Origin: Sphingobacterium zeae
Lineage (GTDB): Bacteria > Bacteroidota > Bacteroidia > Sphingobacteriales > Sphingobacteriaceae
NCBI RefSeq assembly: GCF_030818895.1
Contig: NZ_JAUTBA010000001.1
Location: 4,340,001-4,404,000 of the forward strand
DNA: 64,000 nt
Direction: 5' to 3'
Shown: one piece after another, positions 1-9,165 of the stretch
Numbering within the stretch: the first letter of the stretch is position 1
Layout of the letters: each line of letters starts with the position of its first letter
Notes under the pieces: generated by a model
What the model was told of the DNA's origin: nothing
Database searches by the model: none
Seen by the model: the letters and a program-made list of their open reading frames with translations, nothing else
Translations under genes and position numbers: made by a program

Positions 1-756
1 TTTACTGGAATATACCTTGCCATCAGCTTCCAAGCGGGCTTCGAGCTCATGAAGGCCGTTGCTTTGTAGACTAACAGATTTTTCTAAAGACAGTGCAGCA
101 GAAGATTCAGCCAGCAATATACCATTGTCCCAGACACTGATTTTTCCGGACTGCGTTGCCTGTAATTTTAGCTTCAGGTTATCGCCAACGGTGTACATCT
201 GCTCAGTGGTCATTGGATCTGTGGGTTGCAGCGTAGGCGACACAAAACGAATTGCTTGCATGTTACTCGCCACGAAAGGCAGAAATAAATCTGAATTATT
301 TTTATTTCGTTGGACGAGCGATCCATCACCATTACGCACTAAAAGTGCCAACTGACCAAATTCCAAAGCATTTGACAGATTAAAGAATGTGGAAGGCGTA
401 AATGTAAATGTATATAAACCAGCAGAAACAAATTTAAGTTTATAAGCGTTGTCATTCTTTGACCAGTCTGTCGCTACATGCTGCCAGCTCCCCCCATGGA
501 CAGGAATCAACCCCGCGTGTAGATACAGGTCGGCGGTGCTACCTTTTAACGCTGCATTTCCTTTCGAAAGATCAAATTGCAAGGTGATTTCCTTATCCCA
601 AAAGATAAATGGAGCAGAAAGATTCACCAAACCAGTCCCCTGCTGTTCAATAACAGGTGGTTGCTCGACATCCACGATATCTTTCTTATTTGCACATGAT
701 GATAATAGGACAATCACCCAGAGATACCCTATTAAACGAGAGATATGCTTCCCCAT
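1..756 (-). CDS. Surface lipoprotein, probable GH13 alpha-amylase family enzyme (5' part only)
   Basis: The frame is open from the ATG at 756 down to the window edge, giving 252 codons, so the C-terminal part is missing. Residues 1-21 form a lipoprotein signal peptide ending LLSSC (Cys21), implying membrane anchoring. The next ~150 residues (start GTGLVNLSAPFIFWDKEITL, then a segment ADLYLHAGLIPVHGG) resemble the beta-sandwich starch-binding region found in front of GH13 domains of Bacteroidota amylases. The catalytic barrel itself would lie outside the window, so the enzyme assignment is an inference; a SusE/SusF-like binding lipoprotein is the alternative. It sits directly downstream of a lacI-family gene, and two LacI-type palindromes lie 32 and 128 bp before its start, so repression by that LacI protein is likely. 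Confidence 0.6.
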   Translation of the reverse strand, partial: MGKHISRLIGYLWVIVLLSSCANKKDIVDVEQPPVIEQQGTGLVNLSAPFIFWDKEITLQFDLSKGNAALKGSTADLYLHAGLIPVHGGSWQHVATDWSKNDNAYKLKFVSAGLYTFTFTPSTFFNLSNALEFGQLALLVRNGDGSLVQRNKNNSDLFLPFVASNMQAIRFVSPTLQPTDPMTTEQMYTVGDNLKLKLQATQSGKISVWDNGILLAESSAALSLEKSVSLQSNGLHELEARLEADGKVYSSK

Positions 757-785
757 CGATAATTAGCTTTACTTGGAATTTGATA

Positions 786-802
786 TTGGGAACGTTCCCG
801 AA
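786..802. promoter_or_regulatory. LacI-family operator (proximal)
   Basis: TTGGGAACGTTCCCGAA contains the perfect 12-bp palindrome GGGAACGTTCCC at 788-799. It lies about 32 bp upstream of the amylase-like start, a position suited to repression. The central CG-type symmetry is typical of LacI/GalR operators, and a lacI-family gene lies next to it. Confidence 0.7.
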
Positions 803-810
803 ATCAAGGT

Positions 811-836
811 AAAAAGAAATCGCCTGTTGCGATTTG
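811..836 (-). terminator. Short hairpin with U-tract, possible terminator or leader attenuator
   Basis: Arms AAATCGC (817-823) and GCGATTT (829-835) flank a 5-nt loop. Read on the minus strand the hairpin is followed by CTTTTTACC. It could end the lacI transcript, or act in the leader of the downstream gene. The stem is short, so confidence is low. Confidence 0.35.
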
Positions 837-883
837 CTGGATTTCCCTATCCAATATTTTATACAAATTGATTATTTAAATAT

Positions 884-903
884 TTTCGGGAATGTTCCCG
901 AAA
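884..903. promoter_or_regulatory. LacI-family operator (distal)
   Basis: TTTCGGGAATGTTCCCGAAA is a 20-bp palindrome with one central mismatch. It shares the GGGAAnGTTCCC core with the proximal site, and the two centres are about 100 bp apart. That suggests cooperative or looping repression by the adjacent LacI-family protein. Confidence 0.7.
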
Positions 904-951
904 GTAATCAAAGCTAAATAATGGGATTACAAAAAACAAATATTTTTTTTC

Positions 952-1962
952 TTATTTGAGGCTAGATTTTTGAAAAATAAGCTGGGAATCAAGGTAAACC
1001 GAATTAGCAAACTTTTCATTTGTTGGATCATCCATTTTATCTAACAGGTATTTTGTTACCAATTGGCCCATTTCGTAGGCAGGTTGTTTCACTACGCTCA
1101 GTGCTGGGTCGATCAGATCGGCGATATCCAAACAAGAAAAACAAATGATTTTGAGGTCTTCAGGAATACGAATTGCGAGCTGCTTGGCCACCCGTATACT
1201 CGAAATAGCGAGACGTTCTACTGAAGCAAAAATGGCATCGGGTTTTTCCTTTTCGATCAAGCTGGCGATATCTTTCATATTCTGATCGGCATCATTGACG
1301 GTATCCAAAATAAGCTCGGGCCTAATCGGTATTCCCGCCTCCCGCAAAGCTTTTTCGTACCCGTCTTTACGCACCTTACCAATCGAAACATGAGGATTGA
1401 TGGCGAGGTAAGCAATCCGTTTACAGGCATTATCAATCAAGTGCTTCGTAGCCTGGTAAGCCGAATCAAAGTCATTCCCCGTAATATATCCCCCCTTCCA
1501 ATCGTCGTATGCACGGTCAAAGAACATGACCGGTATTCCCCTTTCCGCCAACAGCTGCAAATGCGAATGGTCTTTTCCCTCACCCGAAGCCGAAATGATC
1601 ACGCCATCCACTCGTCCATTAGCCAGCGAGCGCACGATGGAAGCTTCATTTTGTACCTGATGATCCGTCACGTAAATCAAGGTATGATAGCCCTTAGAGC
1701 GTGCCACTGCCTCGATTCCTTTGATGGCCTGCGAGAAAAATTTATTACCAAATTCGGGAATAATAATCGCAATCGTCAGACTTTTATTCGCTTTCAGACT
1801 ACTCGCATAGACATTCGGCGAAAAACCGATTTCTTCGGCCATGGCCAAAATACGGGCTTTTGTCGCCGGATTAATATCCTCGTTATCCCGAAATGCACGG
1901 GAAACGGTCGATTTTGACAAGCCGAGTTTTTTGGCCAGATCTACTATTGTTAATTGCGACAT
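952..1962 (-). CDS. LacI/GalR-family transcriptional regulator
   Basis: The 336-aa protein starts MSQLTIVDLAKKLGLSKSTV, a standard N-terminal LacI helix-turn-helix, followed by the hinge (PNVYASSLKANKS) and a type-I periplasmic-binding-protein-like effector domain to the C-terminus. The frame is open for 25 more codons upstream (to 2037), but that extension has no family similarity, so the ATG at 1962 was chosen. The effector is not identifiable from sequence; the downstream amylase-like gene suggests a maltose or maltodextrin signal. Two palindromes between this gene and the next are its likely operators. It is separated from the upstream PUL by a strong terminator at 2105-2138, so it belongs with the genes to its left. 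Confidence 0.93.
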   Translation of the reverse strand: MSQLTIVDLAKKLGLSKSTVSRAFRDNEDINPATKARILAMAEEIGFSPNVYASSLKANKSLTIAIIIPEFGNKFFSQAIKGIEAVARSKGYHTLIYVTDHQVQNEASIVRSLANGRVDGVIISASGEGKDHSHLQLLAERGIPVMFFDRAYDDWKGGYITGNDFDSAYQATKHLIDNACKRIAYLAINPHVSIGKVRKDGYEKALREAGIPIRPELILDTVNDADQNMKDIASLIEKEKPDAIFASVERLAISSIRVAKQLAIRIPEDLKIICFSCLDIADLIDPALSVVKQPAYEMGQLVTKYLLDKMDDPTNEKFANSVYLDSQLIFQKSSLK

Positions 1963-2104
1963 ATCAAGATTCCCTTTGCTGTTCGAATGTAATAATTGTT
2001 GGATACAAATAAAGCAATTATCTATCCAGAATAGCAAATTTTCTTTTTGTCCTCTTTATTTTAAATACAAGTCTACATTGTTGGAGAAATATTGATCTAT
2101 AAAC

Positions 2105-2138
2105 AAAACAGGCTTAGCACATATGCTAAGCCTGTTTT
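2105..2138 (-). terminator. Strong intrinsic terminator closing PUL A
   Basis: A perfect 15-bp stem (2105-2119 and 2124-2138) with a 4-nt CATA loop lies 26 bp after the oxidoreductase stop codon. On the minus strand the stem ends in TTTT and is followed by GTTT. It marks the 3' end of the leftward operon starting at the susC-like gene. Confidence 0.85.
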
Positions 2139-2163
2139 TATCAGTAGTCGACCATTTTCTTGA

Positions 2164-3447
2164 TTAGAACTTTCTAAAATCCCATTCTCCGCGATAAGGG
2201 CGGCTACGCATGAGGTTAGCATAATCATTGTCGAACTGTTCCTTTTGTGGATTCCATTTTAAATCCTTTTGAAGTTCATACGCTATGTTAATGGCATTGC
2301 AAACAGAGCTCGTTCGATGGCCTATTTCAACATCACAGATCGGCTTATTTCTTTTTTTGATCGCGTCTACCCAATCCTGATAGTGGTTATCACTGTAATA
2401 CAGGCGACGATCTGTGGAGCTCAATTTAAGATTGGCCAAATTCTCGGGATTCGAACGGATAAATTCGCGGCTTACCTCAATCTTACCTTTTTCACCAATA
2501 AATTGAATCGCATTATGTACGCCCCATTGCACATGGTTTACCCGAACTCCATTGGCATAGTTAAAGGAAAGCCCGCTATTGCTATTTGCTGCTTTAGGTG
2601 GATTGAATTGCACCGGGCCAGATTCGTCCATGCCCAATGCCCATTGCACAATATCAAACATATGTGCTCCCCAATCGGTAATATAACCACCACCGAAATC
2701 ACGGTAACCACGCCACCAAGCCCATTTATCATCCTCAAGCGGTGGGCTTAAAATCGGGTTATAACCGCGGTAAGGTGAAGGTCCTACCCACATATCCCAA
2801 TCCAAATAATCCGGTGCTGGCATAGCTGGTAGGTCGCATTGTTTGACCGGTTCGCCCACAGACACATTAATTTCTTTTATTTTGCCGATATAGCCATTGA
2901 GAACCAGTTCTGCGGCTTGTCTAAAATTATAGGAAGAACGCTGCATGCTACCTGTCTGAAAGACACGTTTATATTTGCGGGTTGCATCAACCATTGCTCT
3001 CCCCTCGGCAATGGTAAGCGCCAGGGGTTTCTCACAATAAATATCTTTGCCGGCTTTAGCTGCATCAACAGCAACCTGCGCATGCCAGTGATCTGGTGTT
3101 GCAATAACAACAGCATCAATATCTTTCCGATCCAATAGTTCGCGATAATGGTGGTAGGCCTTGATCTCAGTCTGTGCTTTTGACAATTCCGTTTGCTTTT
3201 TCGCTGTCGCAGCAATAAATGCGGCCAACTTGTTACGGTCCACATCGCAGGCCGCCAGACTTGCGATTTCCTTGCAGCGATTGAGCCCGTTCATCAAAGT
3301 GTAGGATTGTTTTCCGACACCGATAAATCCAAGATTGATACGATCACTTGGTGCAAGAAATCCATTTCCGCCTAACACAACGCGCGGGACAATTGTGAAA
3401 GCCAAAGAGGATACAATCCCCTTGGCTATAAATTCTCTTCTTTTCAT
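2164..3447 (-). CDS. Exported Gfo/Idh/MocA-family oxidoreductase
   Basis: This 427-aa protein begins MKRREFIAKGIVSSLAFTIV, a Tat-like signal, so it is probably periplasmic with its NAD(P) cofactor loaded before export. The Rossmann motif GFIGVGKQS is at residues 40-48 and the family EKP motif at 139-141 (CEKPLALTIAEG). The C-terminal alpha/beta domain is full length. It is the last gene of the leftward PUL A operon, 109 bp after a fucosidase gene. Family members oxidise sugars; some exported Bacteroidota members are NAD-dependent glycosidases (GH109 and relatives). The substrate cannot be told from sequence, but context points to a sugar released from the PUL A glycan. Confidence 0.88.
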   Translation of the reverse strand: MKRREFIAKGIVSSLAFTIVPRVVLGGNGFLAPSDRINLGFIGVGKQSYTLMNGLNRCKEIASLAACDVDRNKLAAFIAATAKKQTELSKAQTEIKAYHHYRELLDRKDIDAVVIATPDHWHAQVAVDAAKAGKDIYCEKPLALTIAEGRAMVDATRKYKRVFQTGSMQRSSYNFRQAAELVLNGYIGKIKEINVSVGEPVKQCDLPAMPAPDYLDWDMWVGPSPYRGYNPILSPPLEDDKWAWWRGYRDFGGGYITDWGAHMFDIVQWALGMDESGPVQFNPPKAANSNSGLSFNYANGVRVNHVQWGVHNAIQFIGEKGKIEVSREFIRSNPENLANLKLSSTDRRLYYSDNHYQDWVDAIKKRNKPICDVEIGHRTSSVCNAINIAYELQKDLKWNPQKEQFDNDYANLMRSRPYRGEWDFRKF

Positions 3448-3556
3448 TTTTTACTGATAGTTTATTTTTCTGCTCGTCTTTATAGACACTTATTCGGTCC
3501 TCGGCGGCAAAATGGTTTATGTATGGATGATTTGTCTAGGCTTTCTCAAAAATAGT

Positions 3557-5395
3557 TTATTCTTGAACCGGAACCAGTGTAATTGACGCAATCTCAGGTA
3601 ATGCATCGCCATCAATTGCCGTAGCCTGCAGCAGCACTTTTGTACTTGGCTCTCCGATCACTTGCTGTGATACTTCTAATGTTCCCATGACCGCTTCCTT
3701 AAATGCAGTTCCATTTTCATTTATAAAGGCGAAAGGAATCTTTTGTCCAAGAGCGGTTAGCAAAATTTTGCCCTGATGTTTAGGATTAGGTAGATAATTG
3801 ATGAGTACTCGGTATTTACCCGGTTTCTGAATTTTAATATCCCAAATTACTTGATCGGCAAGATCCTTCCATTGACCTATGGCATTCGGGCGATTTGGAT
3901 CATGGGTATGTGCGCCAATAATTTTCAGTCCCTTTCCTTCCTGCAGTTTCGCATTATTTGCGTTCATCACGATGCGACCATCCGCCTGTGTTTGTGTCAG
4001 GCTTTCCTCAACAATTGGTTTTCCTTGGATCTCCACCACGATAACCTTAGGTCCTTTGTTGTTGTCAAAGACATCAACAGGAATTGCTGGTCTACCATTT
4101 TCCAGCGTAGATTTTAACTTCATTTTCGGTGAAGCCAGGGCATAGACAGCCGTCACTTTATTTTTGATTGGTAGATTTATTTTCCCATCGGCTGGACGGT
4201 CAAAAACATGCAGATAGAGCTTCCCATTTTTTTGCGTACAATAACCCCAATCCAACGCTTGGAAAGGGCTCGCCGTAGTCCCGTAAATAGATTCGCTATT
4301 GATCTTCATCCAGTCCCCGATCTGCTCCATAATACGCACCGCAGGTTCAGGAATGCCGCCATCACCATCGGGTCCAACATTTAACAGGAAATTGCCGCCC
4401 TTACTTACTGTTTCCACAAATAATTGCATGATCTTGGGGAAGCTTTTCCAATTTTGATCATGGGCGCTATAACCGTAACTTTCATTCATGGTATGGCTTA
4501 CCTCCCAATACATACCAGGCAAGCCTGTTGGTGGAATATATTTTTCAGGCGTTCCAATATCACCGTTTTTATTTTCGAGTCCATTCCAAAATCGATTATT
4601 GATAATAATGTTGGGTTGCCATTTGATCAGGTCTGTTAAAATATGTTTGGTTCCCCAGGCTTCACCTTCGTGCTGTTTGCTACTGAAATCGGGCCACAGC
4701 ATATCCAATCGCCCGTAATTTTGGGCAAGTTCCTTAATTTGGCCATAGAGATAGGCTTTATACTGTTCATGATCAGGTTGATGATTATCTACATTCGGGT
4801 TTAACTGAAAAGCCTCATAGGAATCGGGATGCTGCCAATCCAGCAGCGAATAATAGGCACCTACTTTCATTCCCTCTTGGCGGAAAGCTTCCATAATTTC
4901 GCGGTAAAGATCTCTCCCTTTTGGCGATAAATTTGCCGTACCTGTTACATCGTTTTTAACCGCGTAAGGCTGTTGACTATTGAATAAGCTAAAGCCTTCG
5001 TGGTGTCGAGAGGTCAGCACCATATACTTCATTCCCGTTTTTTTTGCAAGGTGAGCCCAGGATTTTGGATCGAAAGAACGCAATGTAAATTTTGGTTTCA
5101 GCACTTCAGCATACTGCTTACTGGGAATTTTCCCCCAAGTTTGTATCCATTCTGCATAATGCTGTGGGTATTTTTTTCCTTCAAAAGAACCTCCCGCTGC
5201 ACTATACAATCCCCAATGGATAAATAACCCAAAACGAGCTTCTTTAAACCATTCCATGCGTTTATCTTGTGTCTCCTGCCAGCCAGCTACGCCTTCATAG
5301 GGTAATGATTTGGTCTGTGAATTAGCAACATCGGTCATGCATAGCAACATTCCCACTGCTGCTGCACACTTCCACTTTAAAAAATTGATTTTCAT
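3557..5395 (-). CDS. Secreted alpha-L-fucosidase, GH29
   Basis: This 612-aa protein has a signal peptide (residues 1-26, ending VANSQ). The GH29 barrel follows: RFGLFIHWGLYS near residue 54, TSRHHEGFSLF near 128, the nucleophile region LDMLWPDFSSK with Asp236 as the probable nucleophile, and the late block KGGNFLLNVGPDGDGG. The C-terminal ~240 residues form beta-sandwich regions, the last resembling a carbohydrate-binding module. It should remove alpha-L-fucose from glycans, probably in the periplasm. It is in PUL A, 56 bp after the SGNH gene, and is the second GH29 domain of the operon. The two GH29 copies are quite different in sequence (WPDF against WFDM at the nucleophile), so they may cut different linkages. 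Confidence 0.93.
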   Translation of the reverse strand: MKINFLKWKCAAAVGMLLCMTDVANSQTKSLPYEGVAGWQETQDKRMEWFKEARFGLFIHWGLYSAAGGSFEGKKYPQHYAEWIQTWGKIPSKQYAEVLKPKFTLRSFDPKSWAHLAKKTGMKYMVLTSRHHEGFSLFNSQQPYAVKNDVTGTANLSPKGRDLYREIMEAFRQEGMKVGAYYSLLDWQHPDSYEAFQLNPNVDNHQPDHEQYKAYLYGQIKELAQNYGRLDMLWPDFSSKQHEGEAWGTKHILTDLIKWQPNIIINNRFWNGLENKNGDIGTPEKYIPPTGLPGMYWEVSHTMNESYGYSAHDQNWKSFPKIMQLFVETVSKGGNFLLNVGPDGDGGIPEPAVRIMEQIGDWMKINSESIYGTTASPFQALDWGYCTQKNGKLYLHVFDRPADGKINLPIKNKVTAVYALASPKMKLKSTLENGRPAIPVDVFDNNKGPKVIVVEIQGKPIVEESLTQTQADGRIVMNANNAKLQEGKGLKIIGAHTHDPNRPNAIGQWKDLADQVIWDIKIQKPGKYRVLINYLPNPKHQGKILLTALGQKIPFAFINENGTAFKEAVMGTLEVSQQVIGEPSTKVLLQATAIDGDALPEIASITLVPVQE

Positions 5396-5451
5396 CGTAA
5401 TATAGTTTTATACATAAAAGTTCATGGATTATAATCATTAAACAGTGGGCA

Positions 5452-6418
5452 TCAGAAACCCAAGTTGTTTATTTCCTCCTGCATGGTATCATAAGTCTTT
5501 CGCGCATCCTCCAATGGAATTCCTTTTGATAGTCCGGGTCGTTTATGGCCTGTAAAAGTCAACCATGTGTCTTTCATGATCGTCTGTCTTTTCAAAACAA
5601 GGGTATATAACTGGCGAAGTTTTGGTTTATCGCGCAAATTATCATCCCATGTGCTTTCGATCGGGAAATTAGGCATCAGGTGTTTAACAATTTCCCTTGT
5701 TATGAGCCAGTGGCCCAACTCGCCAGGATGAACACCATCTGCCGCTAGCCTAAACTGAGGATCTTTCTTGATGCCGGTCTCCAAATATCGACGCATGGGG
5801 AAATGGAGGTCAATGATTTCCCAGGATTGCTTTTTGGCATAGCTGAAAAGCCATTGGGCATAGCGATCCAATACGGTATTATACCCATTGAGCCGAAGCT
5901 GTGGATCATCATGCACCGGTGGAGTCATCCATATGATACGTTTGACACCTTGATCTGCAAGTCGTTTTTGCAGGTGTATAATTCCGTTTTTATAGGCTTC
6001 AAAACGAGCCCGAATCAAATGGTAGGTAAATACCGTCATTCATGCCATAACAGACGAAGACAACCTCAGGATTGATTTTATCGAGTACATTATCCAAACG
6101 GTCAAATAGACAAGGTCGCGGAAACTTTCCATCGGCGTGATTCGGCTCACTAAGTCCAGATACGGTCTCACTTGGTAGCCCCGAGTTTATAAACTGGGGT
6201 TTCTTTTTCGGATGACTGCTCAGGAACAAACTTTCGGTCATGGCGACATATTGCCCGGCATAGGTAATGCTATTTCCCAGAAAAAGAATTTTCTGTCCTT
6301 CGTTCCAGGCAAACTGATTTACCTGTTTTTGCCCAACAGCTTGTATATACCATAAACTTAAGCAGAAGAGCAGCGACAAAGCACGCATTTTTTTTGTAGT
6401 TAATAATTGATTCAACAT
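5452..6418 (-). pseudogene. SGNH/GDSL-type secreted esterase, frameshifted
   Basis: Two overlapping frames together encode one SGNH hydrolase. The first half (from 6418; ATG at 6388 also possible) has a signal peptide, block I LGNSITYAG, FINSGLPSETVSG and block III CYGMNDG. The second half (to 5452) has the block V motif LAADGVHPGELG with the catalytic Asp and His. Removing one base from the CCC run at 6009-6011 joins them as PFDS-ARFEAYKNGI, which reads as continuous family sequence. It is therefore a one-base insertion: a pseudogene or a sequence error. An intact enzyme would be about 320 aa and probably remove acetyl or similar esters from the PUL A glycan. It lies 29 bp after the GH88-GH29 gene. 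Confidence 0.75.
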
Positions 6419-6447
6419 CGTTATAATTGATACAGTCAATATTCGAA

Positions 6448-9090
6448 TTAGCCTAGTTTTATTTTTAGCGCATAGCCCAAGCTGTTGTTTTCTATCTTCT
6501 TGGGTAATTTCAATTGCAATCCATGGTCATCCTGCTGGAAATCAACCTGACCAAACCCTAAGATTTCCACTGATTTTACTTTAGCCTTACTTTGGTTCAG
6601 GGACTTTACATTGACGATTCCACCCTTAGGTACTACAAGAGCCATTGCATATACAAAATCATTCTTTTGGGTAAACCAAAAATCCGAAGCGGTAAAAGAT
6701 GCCTTAAATCCTTCTCTCTCCCGTTGTTCGGTATCCGTTATCCGAATTGCTGTAGGCCCCTCATGTGCAGTGGTCCATGGGGATGTTCCATAAATCGCTT
6801 CACCATTGAGTCGCAACCATTTCCCTAATATAGCAAGATTTTTCTTTACCGGCGCAGGGACATTCCCCTGCGCATCGGGCCCAATATTGAGCATATAGTT
6901 ACCACCTTTACTGACAATTTCCAAAAGCCAATAGCGCAATTCGTCTACATTTTTCCAATCATGGTCGTAGGATTTATAGCCCCAGGAATGATTGAATGTC
7001 CCGATAGCTTCCCAAGGTTGGTTAAAATGTTCCGAAGGATCTGGAATCCGATTATCTCCTGGAATGGCATAATCGCCCATGCCATTGCCAATGCGTTCGG
7101 AGACAATAACATGTGGATTGCAATCATAAACGGTTTTATAGAACCGAAAGCTTTGTTCTGCAGTCATCAGTCCCGGCATATCAAACCAGATATATTTCAG
7201 CTGTTTGAACCGCGTCAAAATTTCCTTTACCTGAGGAATTGCTTTTTCGTTGAGATACGAAGCAAAGGAATTTTTACTGGGATCCCAAAGATTGGCACCA
7301 AAAGCATCGGTTTTGGTATGGGCAAGATCATGCTGTGCCTTCGTTACCTTATATTGCGCGTCGCTACCATCCCTCCAATCGATATTCTGTGAATAATAGA
7401 CACCAAAATCGAGTTTATGCCGAAGACAGGCATCATACAGTTCCTGAATGATATCGCGTTTAAAGGGCGTAGCCTGTATGCTATTGAATGAACTGACCTT
7501 TGAACCATATAGCGCAAATCCATCGTGATGTTTACTTGTCACAACAAGATATTTCATCCCGGCATCCTTGGCCATTTTAACAATGTTATCGGCATCAAAA
7601 GATTGAGGCGAAAATTGGTTTGCTAATTTGGCATAGGTTGACCGTGGAATTTTTGCGACCAATTGAATCCATTCGGCGACACTAGGACTTCCTAGATCTT
7701 CTATTCTCTGTCCGTTCCATATACCTGCAGGGATTGCATACAGTCCCCAATGGATAAACAGGCCAAATTTTTGTTGTTGAAAATCTTTGAGTGCCTGTTC
7801 CTTCTGTCTATTCATATCCTGCCATTCCTTCATCAGCTGTGCAAGTCGATGTCTTCGCTTATTCCATCGCGTCAAGGCTTCTAAATAATAATAGTCTGCA
7901 TACACCAAAGGCACATCAATTTCTCCTTTATGTGGAATACTGCCCACACTATGTTTTAAAATAAACAGACCATTTCCTCCAACTTCACTAGCGTACTTTG
8001 GCGAGCCCAATGATCGCAAAATCTTTTCAGCCAGATCCAAATAATCCTGCTGTTGTCCCGGCTCCATATATTCAACCAGTTCCAAAAGTGCCGATGCCGT
8101 GACAGCAGCAGCGGATGCATCACGCGGAACAGTGCTAAAATCTTCTTTTCGGTAGTCCCAGTTTGGAACAAATCCCGCTTGATCGACATCAAAGTCCCAC
8201 AAGGGAACCCCATCTACAGGCAAGCGCGGGTGCCGTGCATAAAAGTCTGCCATTTTTAGTGCAGCCTGTAAAAACTTAGGATCCTTCGTTTCGCGGTACA
8301 TCACAACAAATCCATACAGTCCCCAAGCTTGCCCTCTAGCCCAAGCGGAATTGTCCGAAAAACCCTGTGCAGTCTCCCTGCTCAATACAGCACCTGTTTT
8401 GGGGTCATAGGTAACCACATGGTAAGAACTGTAATCTGATCGGTATTGATTTTTTAACGTTGTTTCTGCATGTCGAATAGCGGCATTCCGATAGACAGAA
8501 TCACCGGATAATCTGGAAGCCAAAAAAAGAAGCTCCAAATTCATCATATTGTCGATAATGACAGGGAGTTCATATGTATGCTTACCGTCCCAAGAGGAAA
8601 ATGTATCCCAAGACTTGATCGCTCCAACCTTTGCATTGAAACGGGTCAATAAAGATTTGGCACTCTGGATCAAGATCGATTTGAAAGCCGTATCACCAGT
8701 CAATCGATAAGCATTGCCATAACTGCAATTCATGACAAAACCAATATCATGGTGATGTGTATTAAATTGATTTTGACGTAAGGAATTCGTCCATTTTAAC
8801 GCAGCGTCACGCCATTGATCATCCCCCGTGTACTCAAAAACATACCAAAGACAGCCTGGCCAAAAGCCACCAGTCCAATCTCGGATATCCGTAAACGTTG
8901 TTTTTCCACTGGGATCTCCAGATCTCGGATACTTTGTTAGATCCTTATGCGCTTTATACAGTAAAGCATACTGTTGCTCTGCTAAATCAAATCCGTTTGT
9001 TACAAAATCAGTTGTATCAGCACGGAGATAAAAGGGATAAAAAAAAATCAAAAAATAAATGATATATAAGCGATATCTGAAAACTATCAT
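6448..9090 (-). CDS. Bifunctional GH88-GH29 fusion: unsaturated glucuronyl hydrolase plus alpha-L-fucosidase
   Basis: One uninterrupted 880-aa frame carries two enzymes. Residues 1-24 look like a signal peptide. Residues ~30-410 are a GH88 (alpha/alpha)6 barrel: THHHDIGFVMNCSYGNA with Asp115 and PVIIDNMMNLELL with Asp180 match the two catalytic aspartates of unsaturated glucuronyl hydrolases. Residues ~425-880 are a complete GH29 domain: KFGLFIHWGLYAIP at 441, TSKHHDGFALYG, LKYIWFDMPGL with Asp637 as probable nucleophile, and KGGNYMLNIGPDAQGN. Only a short basic helix (NKRRHRLAQLMKEWQ) links them. The protein would remove the 4,5-unsaturated uronic acid left by a polysaccharide lyase and an alpha-fucose from the same oligosaccharide. 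It follows susD by 75 bp. The lyase at 16824 could supply its substrate. Confidence 0.9.
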   Translation of the reverse strand: MIVFRYRLYIIYFLIFFYPFYLRADTTDFVTNGFDLAEQQYALLYKAHKDLTKYPRSGDPSGKTTFTDIRDWTGGFWPGCLWYVFEYTGDDQWRDAALKWTNSLRQNQFNTHHHDIGFVMNCSYGNAYRLTGDTAFKSILIQSAKSLLTRFNAKVGAIKSWDTFSSWDGKHTYELPVIIDNMMNLELLFLASRLSGDSVYRNAAIRHAETTLKNQYRSDYSSYHVVTYDPKTGAVLSRETAQGFSDNSAWARGQAWGLYGFVVMYRETKDPKFLQAALKMADFYARHPRLPVDGVPLWDFDVDQAGFVPNWDYRKEDFSTVPRDASAAAVTASALLELVEYMEPGQQQDYLDLAEKILRSLGSPKYASEVGGNGLFILKHSVGSIPHKGEIDVPLVYADYYYLEALTRWNKRRHRLAQLMKEWQDMNRQKEQALKDFQQQKFGLFIHWGLYAIPAGIWNGQRIEDLGSPSVAEWIQLVAKIPRSTYAKLANQFSPQSFDADNIVKMAKDAGMKYLVVTSKHHDGFALYGSKVSSFNSIQATPFKRDIIQELYDACLRHKLDFGVYYSQNIDWRDGSDAQYKVTKAQHDLAHTKTDAFGANLWDPSKNSFASYLNEKAIPQVKEILTRFKQLKYIWFDMPGLMTAEQSFRFYKTVYDCNPHVIVSERIGNGMGDYAIPGDNRIPDPSEHFNQPWEAIGTFNHSWGYKSYDHDWKNVDELRYWLLEIVSKGGNYMLNIGPDAQGNVPAPVKKNLAILGKWLRLNGEAIYGTSPWTTAHEGPTAIRITDTEQREREGFKASFTASDFWFTQKNDFVYAMALVVPKGGIVNVKSLNQSKAKVKSVEILGFGQVDFQQDDHGLQLKLPKKIENNSLGYALKIKLG

Positions 9091-9165
9091 CTTTAAGTTT
9101 ATGTTACATGCGGCCGAGGGGAATGCGGTCTATATCCCCCTCGGCTTTAATTAAAAAATGAAAAA

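Noticed and set aside
1390..1917. Open plus-strand frame of 175 codons inside the lacI-family gene
   Set aside because: The opposite strand encodes a clear LacI protein with intact domains; this frame has no recognisable family.
5999..6039. Programmed frameshift in the SGNH gene
   Set aside because: There is no slippery heptamer or downstream structure that I can see; a one-base insertion or sequence error explains it more simply.
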